A model generated the notes under the pieces. That model had not been told where the DNA came from and ran no database searches. It worked only from the letters and a program-made list of their open reading frames with translations. A stretch of 64,000 nucleotides of DNA, from positions 20,566,001 to 20,630,000 of the forward strand of contig NC_088931.1 of NCBI RefSeq assembly GCF_038396675.1, written 5' to 3'. Below are positions 44,743-54,729 of the stretch, piece after piece. Position numbers and translations under genes: made by a program. This stretch comes from Hydra vulgaris (lineage: Eukaryota > Cnidaria > Hydrozoa > Anthoathecata > Hydridae). The stretch's first letter is position 1, and every line of letters begins with the position of its first letter.

Positions 44743-46051
44743 ATAATGGGTGATGCGGAAGTTATCGGACAAAATAAAAACGTCAATAACTTATTTATAA
44801 ATAAAAAAACAAACTACTATTATATTTTTTTAAATAAACCATTTATCTTTTAATAAAAATGTATCATTTTTTATATGAAAAAACACCACCATCTGCAATT
44901 GATCTCAATTTTGCTATGACGCCTTTCATATGCGACTGTAAAAAGTTTAAATTTCTTGTAGTTTTAGTTTAATGCGATCAATCAAAACTTGCTCAGTGGA
45001 AGCTTGTCAATCTCCCTCGTAAAACTTCTGTGCCAAATGTCCCCAAAAATTTTCAATTGGTCGTGCTTGAGGCACATTTGGGGGATTGGATTCTTTATCA
45101 ACGTAATAGACATATTGGTCCATCCAATTTAGAGAATCTTTAGAATAATGAGAACTTGCTAAATCTGGCCAAAATAAATAGTTAAAGTCTCCATGATACT
45201 TGTGAATAAATGGAAGAAGTCGTTTTTCTAACCATTCATTAATATAGATTGATGAATTGATCGCTACAGCCTTGGAAGTGCGAAACAATGGCTCGGACAT
45301 ACCACGGTCAGATATGGCTATCCACATTATTAATTTTTTTGGAAATTTCTCTTTTCCTATAAAACGAACACTTTCTAGGCATGTCTTTTTGTTGTTTGTG
45401 TAGTATCCAGAATTTCCAGGGATGTTGTCCCCTGCAAAACAAAAGTATTTTTCGTCATCAATGACTAGAAGCGATTTTGTGTTATAGAGTTGGTTAACTA
45501 ATTTCCTGCTTCTTTTTTTTGCCTTTATTTGTTGTTCTATAGTGTATTTTGGAGTCTTTTAACGTTTTCTATATTTAATATTCATTTTTTTCAACTGACG
45601 ACCAATTGTCGATTGATTAACACCGAATTTAATATCTATTTTCCTCTGACTGACCCCTTTTCGATTGTTGACAAGTCTCGTTAGTTCGGCTTTCCTTTCT
45701 CTAGTCCAGGATGTCGGACGACCAGGGTGCTTTCTATCAGAAAACGATTGAACAGTTTTAAGTCTTTTTAGGTTATCATATATTGTACTTCGAGCAAATT
45801 CTTCCTTTTCAAAGTGATTTACGATTTTTTTTTTTTTTTTTTATATTAGGTTTATTTACAAAAAACATTTTTCGCATTCGAAAAGATTCTCGTTCAGCTG
45901 CATTTAACCTCATTTTAAATAATTGTGTTTCAAATAATAAAGTTTATATTTTATAGAACGTTTATGCCTACGCATAAAATCACGAAAACTAATTATTATG
46001 CTCAAATGATGAAATTAGAATTTGTCCGATAACTTCCGCATCACCCGTTAT
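44743..46051 (-). mobile_element. Tc1/mariner-superfamily transposon with both TIRs
   Basis: Left TIR TATAATGGGTGATGCGGAAG... (44743-44775) and the inverted right TIR (46019-46051), which reads TATAACGGGTGATGCGGAAG..., agree over about 32 bp with one mismatch, through TTATCGGACAAA. TA duplications bound the ends. One DDE transposase gene relic fills the minus strand. At 1.3 kb it has the usual Tc1-like size. The near-identity of the TIRs points to a fairly recent insertion. Confidence 0.88.
45007..45913 (-). pseudogene. Tc1/mariner-type DDE transposase, lightly broken
   Basis: Likely start MRLNAAERESFRMRKMF at 45913. The helix-turn-helix part follows (EFARSTIYDNLKRLK, and GVNQSTIGRQLKKMNIKYR). 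The first catalytic Asp is in SLLVIDDEKYFCF (about 45440-45478), the second in NYLFWPDLASSHY (about 45140-45178), and the third acid is the Glu of ARPIENFWGHLA (about 45035-45070). Lesions are few: an A-run of about 18 near 45822-45842 that shifts frame, a TAA after KYRKR near 45558 and a TGA at 45007, after which the frame continues briefly. Members of this superfamily cut and paste at TA sites. Confidence 0.85.
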
Positions 46052-46059
46052 ACAAATAG

Positions 46060-47380
46060 TTACCTCCTCAAAAAAATAAGTTTTTGAGAATGTAAATAAC
46101 ATTTGGTATTTACTAATAGATATAAATTAAATTTACTCTGTATTATCAAGACTTACATTGAAAGTTCAAAGTCCTTGTTTTTCATAATACTCGCGGATGA
46201 TTTGGTTAATGTAAGTTTATTACAAAAAATGGTGGCATTTGAACTATTAAAACAAATGACAAAAAAAAATCCAAGAAAAGAAAAAACAAAGGAAGATTGC
46301 GCAAAAGTATAAAAAAAGGCTAGTATTGCATAAAACTGGTTGAAATGCTTCGAAACTCTTATAAGAAAGATTTTTTTGTTAAGTTCTTTTAACTCTCTAA
46401 TCAGCAAGGATGCTCAAGTTTCGTATCTTGCTAGTTTATAACTTTAAATAATGTTTCAAGACCACGAAGTTATAATTCAAAAGGTTATAGTAGTAGTTCC
46501 AAATAAAAACTTTTTGTTACAAATTATTTTTCAAGTTTGTTTGTTCATGTTTGCTTTTTTGCGTTTAACTATTTCAATTTTTGTTTTAAAGAAGGAAAGG
46601 TTGGAGACAATAAAAAGTAATTAACCACAGACATATTTTTTTATTGAATTCATTAACGATTATTGAATCATTATTCCTAATGCAAGTTTTCAATAAAATT
46701 AATTATATAAAAATTACAGTATTTTATTATATAGGTAACTAACCTCACAATCTACAAAAGTCATTATAATGGCTTTACTCTTGAACTAAATCTGATCACA
46801 TTTTTTCATCAACAAAATCAACTGGGCTATTCAACGAATTTAACCGGACTATTCAACAAATATATTGAAACGAGAAAATTGAACCCAAAGTTTTATATTA
46901 ATCAAAAATTATACCCAGTTTTTTTTTAATCTTAATTTTTTTACAAAATATATTCTAACATTATTACAATTAAATTGAAAAATATTTTAAAATTTATTGA
47001 GAAGATAATAGATAATGAAAATTATTTTTCTGGCTATTAAGAAAATACAAATTGTTATGCCGTTTGCAGCGTGAGCACAAATAAAGTAAGGTTTCGCCTA
47101 TTTTTAAAAGATGTCTTTTCAAAGGTATCTAATTTACTAAATAAATATTTACAACTAAAAGCAATTAGGTTTTCTCTCCAAATATATTATAGTTCGTATA
47201 ATAGTAGAAAAATTTAAATTTTAGGCTGAGATAAAGTGAGATTTAAATAAATGTTTGAGAAATAACAATATGGAAATAAAAACAAGAAAAAATTTTTTTT
47301 TTTAAATAAAGAAAGTATGAAAAAAACACAAAACACAATCTTTACACTAAACAAAGAACAAATTCAGATTTAAAAGACTA
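46060..47380. other. AT-rich non-coding DNA
   Basis: Short overlapping frames at 46100-46410 are low-complexity and not protein-like. Nothing else is supported. Confidence 0.4.
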
Positions 47381-47389
47381 TGTTACAAA

Positions 47390-48850
47390 TATTTGTTGAT
47401 GATATTTTTTCTGCCTTTCAATTATAGCGAAATCTGCATCACATGTTGAAAAACTATTTGTACCTGACAAATAGTTCCATATTTATCTCAGTTAATGAAT
47501 GCTGATCTTTAAAAAGTACGTTAAACAGTACAATAACAACTTTAATATTTCTATTTTGGTCTCCACAGCTGTTGCTGTTTATAGTTATAGTCTCAAGTGA
47601 TTTTGAGAAAATATAACCAATATGTTTAATATGTTCAATGATGAAATATCTTAACCTCCTAGAAATGCATTACTTTCTCTCCAAACGTACATTGTCCTAT
47701 ATTTTTTACTTTATCATGAATGTCTAGGCTAAATACGCACAACTGGCGTTTATAATAAAATAAAAATGCAGTGAGGCATGGGACTGCTAATGCTTTTTGC
47801 ATGTCAAAAATAATAACTCATTAAGTGCCAATACTCATACAAGCTTGGCTATTATCTTTTTTTAAATATCTATAACCTTTTTAACTCTCTGTCAATGTAA
47901 TTCCAACTTCTCTCTTCAAAAGGTTTAACACCAATTATATTAGTTGATGATGTAATTTTTGTATTTATGGAATCACATGTTTTACATATACTTTTTGGAG
48001 ACGAATAAGAATGTAGGTTAAAGTTTGTCTAAAAAATGTTTCAAAAAGCAAATAATAAAGCAGGATTGACTAGCTCTGTTTCATTTTTACATGCTCTTTT
48101 GTATTCTTCATACAGAATTTTTGAATTAAGATTTGGTGATAAATAATTTTTGAAGTTTGTAATCTTGAAAAATGAGATTTGTATGATGGAATTTTCTCAA
48201 TGAACTATTGATAAATAAATTAGTCTCACAACTAATTTTGTTTTAAAGCTCATGTTCACCTCTCCTATCAGATAAAACATCAACATCTATGATTTTTTGT
48301 TTCAAGGTGTAATGTTATCCTCACTGGTGTCAATTGTAATTTTTAAAAAAAAGTTTTGCGTACAATCTTATTGCATCCATTTTATTATGAAGTTAGTAAA
48401 CTCTAGTTTTATTTTTTCAAGATATGATTTTTTTGGTACATTTTCATTTTAAGGTTGTAGTACTAACTCTACCCAATTTAAATGCATTTTTTTTTAATGA
48501 CCAACTCATGGAATAATATGCATCGAACATTTGTTGTTCAATATTTTTGTACTGCAGTTAAATTTACAACTGTTAACACAGGCTCCTCCTCCGCAACTCC
48601 TGCAACACATTTGCAACACAACTGCTAACACAGACTCCTACAATACATTTCTTTTCTCATATTATGTTCCCTCTTTCTGAAACGCTTTTTTTCTTCTCTT
48701 AAAAATTTTTGCTTTAAACCAATTTTTTAATTGGGTTTTAACGTAGACTGTTTTTAATTTTGAAATGAGTTTTCTACCGACTCTTCAAAATGCTTACACG
48801 AAAAACTTGGAGTAACGGTTGTATTCGTAGAGGAAATGTTAACATTTTCC
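47390..48850 (-). pseudogene. Decayed transposon-type gene with SCGxQNRN-like motif
   Basis: On the minus strand, fragments occur in the expected order of a multicopy invertebrate family. HYSSPNLNSKILYEEYKRAC (about 48080-48145) and TNFNLHSYSSPKSICKTCDS (about 47960-48025) come first. ALAVPCLTAFLFYYKRQLC with LDIHD (47725-47815) follows. Then comes a region that encodes an SCGDQNRNIKVVIVLFNVLF-like block when one frame change is allowed (about 47510-47580). GTNSFSTCDADFAIIERQKK (about 47405-47465) ends the series. Stops and frame changes are frequent. I know the motif order from transposon-derived proteins but cannot name the superfamily with certainty. Confidence 0.5.
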
Positions 48851-48859
48851 ATCATCTCA

Positions 48860-49265
48860 AAACAAATAATGTAGTAAGTTTCAGTAAAGTTCAACAGTTT
48901 TATTTAAAGAATTATTTAATTAACTATTAAAAAAACAGTAACCCTTTAAATTTAGAACAAACTAAATTACGGACATGTTCTTTTTCCTTTATGCTATTGC
49001 TAATATAATTTAAAAAGAGCGATATGTTAAAAAAATTCGTTTAACACCATTTTGTATGCAGCATGTGTGCCTTAAAATATTTTAACAAAAGCTGCTACAA
49101 CAGACAAACTAAAAGTAACTCCTGCCCGGTGCACTTAAATATTTTAACTACAGTTTATTATGGTTTGCAAAAAAAAAAAATTATGAAATTTTTTTTTAAA
49201 TATAAACTCATTTTTTTTTTCAATACTTTCAAAAATTTGGGTTGGCTGATTTGGCGCTTAACCAT
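48860..49265. other. AT-rich non-coding DNA
   Basis: No supported gene. Open frames here merge into the GTA repeat and are artefacts. Confidence 0.35.
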
Positions 49266-49291
49266 TCATTGTTGTATATTATTGCTGAACT

Positions 49292-49326
<35 letters not shown>

Positions 49327-49327
49327 A

Positions 49328-49373
<46 letters not shown>
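49292..49373. repeat. (GTA)n trinucleotide microsatellite
   Basis: About 80 bp of GTA repeats with one AATAG interruption, inserted in the first part of composite unit 1 and absent from unit 2. Confidence 0.95.
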
Positions 49374-49374
<1 letters not shown>

Positions 49375-49744
49375 CCAACTTTTTGATACGGAACTCTTAG
49401 CAGCCATTAAAGCCGAGGTAATGGCGAGAAAGAATTTCTAAGTATTTTTTGTTAGTAAGTATAAAAAACTTATATACATATATGTAATAACAACATGTCA
49501 TTTGAAATTACGCAGATCTAAAAATTCCATTTGTATAGCGTTAAGTACAAAAGTCTGTATGTGTGAATGTCTTTAGCATAAGTTGAGTTTGCGGGCGGTA
49601 AATTAAACGATCGAGTATAGTATATGCATAAAATTAGAAAAATTTTATCATAACATTTAGAAGTTTTTTTTGCTGCATACATATTTTTTGCTATAAATAT
49701 ATACGGCAAGATTGAAAAAATTTGAATATGCATTAAGCTCAGGG

Positions 49745-49805
49745 GTGGATTTGAACCTCGAAAACAACACTGATGGCAGCCACTAAACGAATAAGCTATC
49801 GAAGA
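49745..49805 (-). repeat. tRNA-like SINE head
   Basis: Minus strand has a perfect box B GGTTCAAATCC (plus 49747-49757), preceded by TTTAGTGGCTGCCATCAGTG. No complete tRNA fold is recognisable. Confidence 0.5.
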
Positions 49806-50133
49806 TATACAAACCTTTTTTATAAACTTCTTATAAACTCTACGTAGGCAGAAAAGGTGCGCCTGCTGAATTTTTTTTGCTTTTAAAGCAATTTTTTTGA
49901 ATAAGTTGTTTTTCTATTGTTTATTTAAAAGTATTGAAATAAATAAGGAATAAGTATAGAAATGATAGGTCTGGAATAGATAAGTATAGAAATGGTCATA
50001 ATTGGTGAAGATCCTAATGTTACGGGTTCGAAGAACTACGATATATATACATAAGGAAAAAAGTATAGAAAAGATTAGTGTAGAATAGAGTTACTAAGAC
50101 CTGTATTTTAACGGGTCTGGTTAGCTAGTATGT

Positions 50134-51125
50134 TATATTGCTCAACTTATTAATGCTCATTCGTGAGCGTTTGACACGGAACTCAGCCATTACACCTGAG
50201 TTAATGGCGAGAAAAAGTTGCAGCACTTTCTTCCACATTTTTGTTCAAAGTGTGTTCAAAAGTCTAACTTATGTAAACTTTAAATTATTTAATGTTAAAA
50301 CTATTCCAAGTATGACAGTTTTATTTTACTTGAAAATTGTATTGGAGAAATACCTCCTTGATTTGATTTTATAGCATTTGTTTGTCATTTTATAGAGTTT
50401 ATAGTTTCTTTTGTTTATTAAGTAGCCTTAAAGATTATTAGATTAGTGTGTCTCAGTGGCCAAAGTGGTTAGCTTGCTACGCTCCTGAAGACCTTCATGG
50501 AGGTTCGACTTCTTTTGCTTGCACATTTTTAACCATTATCAGTTTTCTAAAATACAAAAAGTATCATTTTTAAAGTTTTATATTTATTATATACATACCA
50601 TATATAAAGACATTAGAAAAACTTAAATTTTTTATAAACATCGAAACAGCAAGAGAAATGTTTTGCCCATATGTCACGATAAAGATACTAATGTTATTTA
50701 TGTGCTTAGGTTATTAGTGGAGTCTGCGCATTTAAACATATAAGAAAACATTGAAAATACAACTTTTCTTTTTATAGGAAAAAAGATTTTATATTCCAAC
50801 TAATATTTCCTTTAAAATTGGGTGGTTTAAAAAGAAATGTGGGTGGTTTAAAAAGAAATGAATAAAAACTTAAAAGAAACATAATAAAGAAAAAAATAAA
50901 TAAACCCATCCCCTTTATTTTATAGAAGTTTACAATTTTAAAATAACAATTTATAAAGGATAAATATTAACCGTCAATTCAAAACAAAGATTTTAAAGAT
51001 TTTTTATTTTCTACAACTTACTAAAAATTATTGAAATAAAAAAATTGTATAAAGAATTAGTATAGGAATGGTCAGTGTGGAATAGACTTACCAAGACCCA
51101 TATTTCACTGGTCCTGATAGCTAGT
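50134..51125 (+). repeat. Composite repeat unit 2
   Basis: Starts TTATATTGCTCAACTTATTA, then GACACGGAACTCAGCCATTA and GTTAATGGCGAGAAA, and ends GACCCATATTTCACTGGTCC followed by GATAGCTAGTAT. It is homologous at both ends to unit 1 and lies directly behind it in the same orientation. It contains a plus-oriented tRNA-like head at 50450. Confidence 0.65.
50450..50515 (+). repeat. tRNA-like SINE head inside unit 2
   Basis: Box A-like TGGCCAAAGTGG (50457-50468) and box B-like GGTTCGACTTC (50502-50512) are spaced as in tRNA genes. The rest does not fold as a tRNA. Confidence 0.55.
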
Positions 51126-51477
51126 ATTCGAAATAATACTCAATCAGGGACAATTGCTGGGTTTTTTAATGGGCGATACCTATTTTTAATGCAACCCCCT
51201 TCAGACCAGGGAGGGGTGAACGGATAATGGCAATTATGTTTAACTAGCGGGACAAATAGTTTGTCTATTTATTATTTATTGTTTTCAACTACCTAAAATA
51301 AACTTAAATAAAATGTTGCAGTAGTTATTTTGTTCAAATATTAGACATTTAATACTTGTCTAACACAGTTCACAAGCAATAAGATAAGCCATAACACTTT
51401 ACACTTCATTTGTAGCTGTCATGTTTCCTAAGGTTAGCTCTCCATTTCTTGATTATTTTTTTTCTTGACAGATAGGC

Positions 51478-51519
51478 TAATGCTTTACAAAAACTAATCA
51501 GGTTTTGTAAAGTATTAGT
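51478..51519. repeat. 16-bp hairpin outside the large inverted repeat
   Basis: CTAATGCTTTACAAAA and TTTTGTAAAGTATTAG pair with one mismatch around a 10-nt loop. Confidence 0.8.
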
Positions 51520-51520
51520 C

Positions 51521-51720
51521 ACTGTTACAAATACTTTTCAAACTATTGATGTAAAGGGTCTTCCAAATTCATGTTATATGCAGGCTGAAAACTTACTACA
51601 AGAATTCGCATGGCAGAACCAAGGTTTAATTATTTAGTTTGATACTTATTTTTATAGAAATAGTTGCTAATGTTTGGAGGATTTTGAATATTTTTTCTGT
51701 TTCAGTAGAACAGCGCTTTA

Positions 51721-51803
<83 letters not shown>

Positions 51804-51809
51804 CAGTTA

Positions 51810-51892
<83 letters not shown>

Positions 51893-52051
51893 TCTCCAAA
51901 CATTAGCAACTATTTCTATAAAAATAGACATCAAACTAAAGAACTACCCCTTGGCTCTGCCATGCGACTTCGTGTAGTTAGTTTTCAGCCTGCATATAAC
52001 ATGAATTTGGAAGACCCCTTATATCTATAGTTTGAAAAGTATTTTTAACAG
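51521..52051. mobile_element. Large inverted repeat (foldback) around TA microsatellites
   Basis: Left arm 51521-51681 and right arm 51890-52051 are reverse complements with roughly 85-90% identity by eye. Shared words are AAATACTTTTCAAACTAT, GGGTCTTCCAAATTCATG, GCAGGCTGAAAACT, CGCATGGCAGA.CCAAGG and AGAAATAGTTGCTAATGTTT. The 208-bp centre is two TA arrays split by CAATCAGTTAAAA. No coding content. Confidence 0.85.
51723..51890. repeat. Two (TA)n arrays at the centre of the inverted repeat
   Basis: TA repeats at 51723-51800 and 51814-51886 around CAATCAGTTAAAA. Confidence 0.95.
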
Positions 52052-52099
52052 TTGATAGGACTACAGATTGACTGTTCCAAAATGTTTCCACAAATCTAG

Positions 52100-52835
52100 T
52101 TTTGCACAAATTGATGTAGAATAAGGCATAATTGGTATACATAATAATGCAAAAATTCAGAAAAATCTAACTTCCACAATTTTTTTACTTAATTTCTTTT
52201 TTTCACAACAGTTTAACCTATGTTTTTTAACAGTTAATATGTTTTTTAATTTGTAAATTAAATGATCTAAAAGAAGAGATGTAATACGATATTAATAATA
52301 ATCTGAAACAGTGTATAAGATATAATTATCTTTATATATTTGTTTGCCACACAACCTTGATTTCTAGAACATCAAGAGTCAAAGCTAGATTAAAAGCACC
52401 TAAGTACCAGTATGATGGACGTAAATACTTTTTTTAGATCCAAAAGTTGTGCTTTTAAATTCTCGATTTCATTACACTGTTGTGATATATCATATTCTTT
52501 AGTTGGGAGGACAACAGTGGTGGCATAGAAATAGTCCATTATTTTTTCTCAAAACTGAACTTATAATATAGGAAAAATTTATCATGAGATTTAATAAACT
52601 GCTTCGAACTTCTTCTATCAAAATTTTGTAGTTATCTCCGTAAAGTTGCTAAAAAAAATAGAAAACAACAGTTTAGATAAATTTGATAGAATCAGAAATT
52701 TGAACAGGAGTTAAAATTTCTAAATCTATTGTTTATTTTCTGACAATTGAAAAACGTAGAACTCAAATATAACAGTTTTTTTCGAATTAGTAGAGAAATA
52801 TTGGTAATTTTTTTCTCGAACACCGCAAGATATTT
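52100..52835. other. AT-rich DNA, no supported gene
   Basis: May contain upstream remnants of the LINE fragment that follows (EKRRTQI-like text at about 52748), but these are not convincing alone. Confidence 0.3.
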
Positions 52836-52840
52836 TGGAG

Positions 52841-53095
52841 TCACATAGCAATAACCACTACTCGGACCACTACTACTTTTAATCTATGTAAACAACTTAA
52901 ACAAAGCTTCCAAATTAAAAGGTATAATGTTTGCTGATGATTCTAATTTTTTTTTAACTAATACTTATATTTATTATATGAACTCTTTTCAACTACCAAC
53001 AAAGTACTCAATCACATTTCTAACAAGTTCAAAGCTAAAAAATTAACTTTGAATATTAACAAAACAAAATGGATTATCTCTCACTCTTAACTTAA
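52841..53095 (+). pseudogene. LINE reverse transcriptase fragment C
   Basis: Plus-strand text LLGPLLLLIYVNNLNKASKL (about 52858-52917) and IMFADDSNFFLT (about 52927-52962) is the RT palm with the catalytic FADD motif. It is followed by the expected KLTLNINKTKW-like block (about 53040-53075) in a shifted frame. Very short and mutated; the only LINE relic in the plus orientation here. Confidence 0.7.
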
Positions 53096-53218
53096 TTTTA
53101 AAATTAAGTTAATAAAAATTAATTCTCTCTACGGACAACATTCTAAAATTTTACTAAAAACTGCATATAAACTGTATTTGTTAAATCCTCAGCTTATTAT
53201 ATAAAAAATAAATATTCA

Positions 53219-53241
53219 ATATATATATATATATATATATG
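53219..53241. repeat. Short (TA)n tract
   Basis: Ten to eleven TA units. Confidence 0.9.
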
Positions 53242-53508
53242 TTATAAATAAATATTTTTACTTTTTAAGTTTCCGATATAGATCTTGATATCTTAAGATC
53301 TTAATATCTTCTTTCCGAAACCTAGCTTTATATTGTTAGTACGTTGAATGTTTATGTATCAATTGTATTACGACTTATGAATTATGTAACACGACTAACA
53401 TTGTAAACTGAAAAAAAAACACCATAGCAGCCCCTCCATACTTTTAGTTTGCCTTTTAAAATTAGAAGTTAAACCATAAGTTTATTTTTTTAAATGATTC
53501 AAATGATT

Positions 53509-53538
53509 CTGGTACCAGGTACCAGTACCTGGTACCAG
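53509..53538. repeat. Perfect 30-bp palindrome
   Basis: CTGGTACCAGGTAC, then CA, then the exact inverse. It is itself made of nested GGTACC sites. Confidence 0.95.
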
Positions 53539-53724
53539 AGAGGGTTTCCTCTTTGATTGGAATATTCATATCAACCTTTTGTAACAAAAACAAGGCATGG
53601 ATAGTGTTATATTATTCAAGTTTTGTAACGGTTACCGATTAGAAGTAATGGTCATTATTAGAAGTATATATGAAATTGAATCTCCACTTCTACGTAAGAA
53701 AAAAAAAATTAAGATAGGTAAAAC

Positions 53725-54720
53725 TGTCTGATGGAAATGTTATATCTGGTAAGAGTCCTCTAACTGATAAAGTAATTAACACTTTGCAAAATTATGTTGA
53801 ATGGCTATTTGATAAAGATCAAAAAGTTGATAAACTTTGAAATGGATTAATGATTGTACTAATTTTATTTCTGAGAAATATGATCAGATATTTTATACCA
53901 CGGGTAAAAATATGATCAGATATTTTATACCACGGGTAAAAATATGATCAGATATTTTATACCACGGGTAAAAATATGATCAGATATTTTATACCACGGG
54001 TAAAAATATGATCAGATATTTTATACCACGGGTAAAAATATGATCAGATATTTTATACCACGGGTAAAAATATGATCAGATATTTTATACCACGGGTAAA
54101 AATATGATCAGATATTTTATACCACGGGTAAAAATATGATCAGATATTTTATACCACGGGTAAAAATATGATCAGATATTTTATACCACGGGTAAAAATA
54201 TGATCAGATATTTTATACCACGGGTAAAAATATGATCAGATATTTTATACCACGGGTAAAAATATGATCAGATATTTTATACCACGGGTAAAAATATGAT
54301 CAGATATTTTATACCACGGGTAAAAATATGATCAGATATTTTATACCACGGGTAAAAGTATCAGGTGTAAATAGTAGACAAATAAATTAGTTTTTCAAAT
54401 TAAGCTCAAGTCAAAGGTGAATTTACCAGCTGTTTGTATGAAAAAAATAAAGACAATATTTTAAGTTCTTGCACATACTGCTTTGCCAAAAAATATTTAT
54501 ACTACATTATTCAAAATTAAATGGAGCATTTAATCCAATAATTTGGAACCATTTCACTAAAATTATATTCACCCCTTAAATTGTTGTTGAAATGGTTGTA
54601 TTCTCAGCAATTATTTGGAATTATGCAAAAAGTTATGAAAATGCTCTGTAAATAATTATAATTATGGCTTTGCAGAGTGATCTCCAGTATTTGATGTTTT
54701 AGTATTAAATCTAATTTAAA
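53725..54720 (+). pseudogene. Relic of a transposon-type gene, split by a minisatellite
   Basis: KLSDGNVISGKSPLTDKVIN with TLQNY (53722-53795) matches a conserved block of a multicopy invertebrate gene family, where it reads DGK...GGKGRLTDKVINTLQNYY. About 700 bp later GAFNPIIWNHFTKIIF (54522-54570) and EMVVFSAIIWNYAKSYENAL (54588-54648, partly shifted) match the downstream NEALNGIIW block of the same family. The sequence between them has been largely replaced by a 32-bp tandem array. The family is not named with confidence. Confidence 0.5.
53879..54358. repeat. Homogeneous 15 x 32-bp minisatellite
   Basis: Fifteen head-to-tail copies of a 32-bp unit beginning TATGATCAGATATTTTATAC and ending CGGGTAAAAA. 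Every complete unit appears identical; only the last junction differs (GTAAAAGTATC). The unit length is not a multiple of three, so the array cannot be one coding repeat. Confidence 0.97.
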
Positions 54721-54729
54721 GTTGGTGTA

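Larger units (their letters stand above)
49270..50131 (+). repeat. Composite repeat unit 1
   Basis: Starts ATTATTGCTGAACTTA, continues after a GTA microsatellite with GATACGGAACTC...CAGCCATTA...GGTAATGGCGAGAAA, and ends AGACCTGTATTTTAACGGGT...GGTTAGCTAGTATG. The same start, middle and end recur in the next unit. A minus-oriented tRNA-like head (49745-49800) lies inside. Confidence 0.65.

Noticed and set aside
49063-49386. Plus-strand frame ending in poly-Val
   Set aside because: The end is a translation of the GTA microsatellite and the start is low-complexity.
53879-54358. Possible CRISPR-like array
   Set aside because: The 32-bp units are directly contiguous with no unique spacers, and the genome is eukaryotic.
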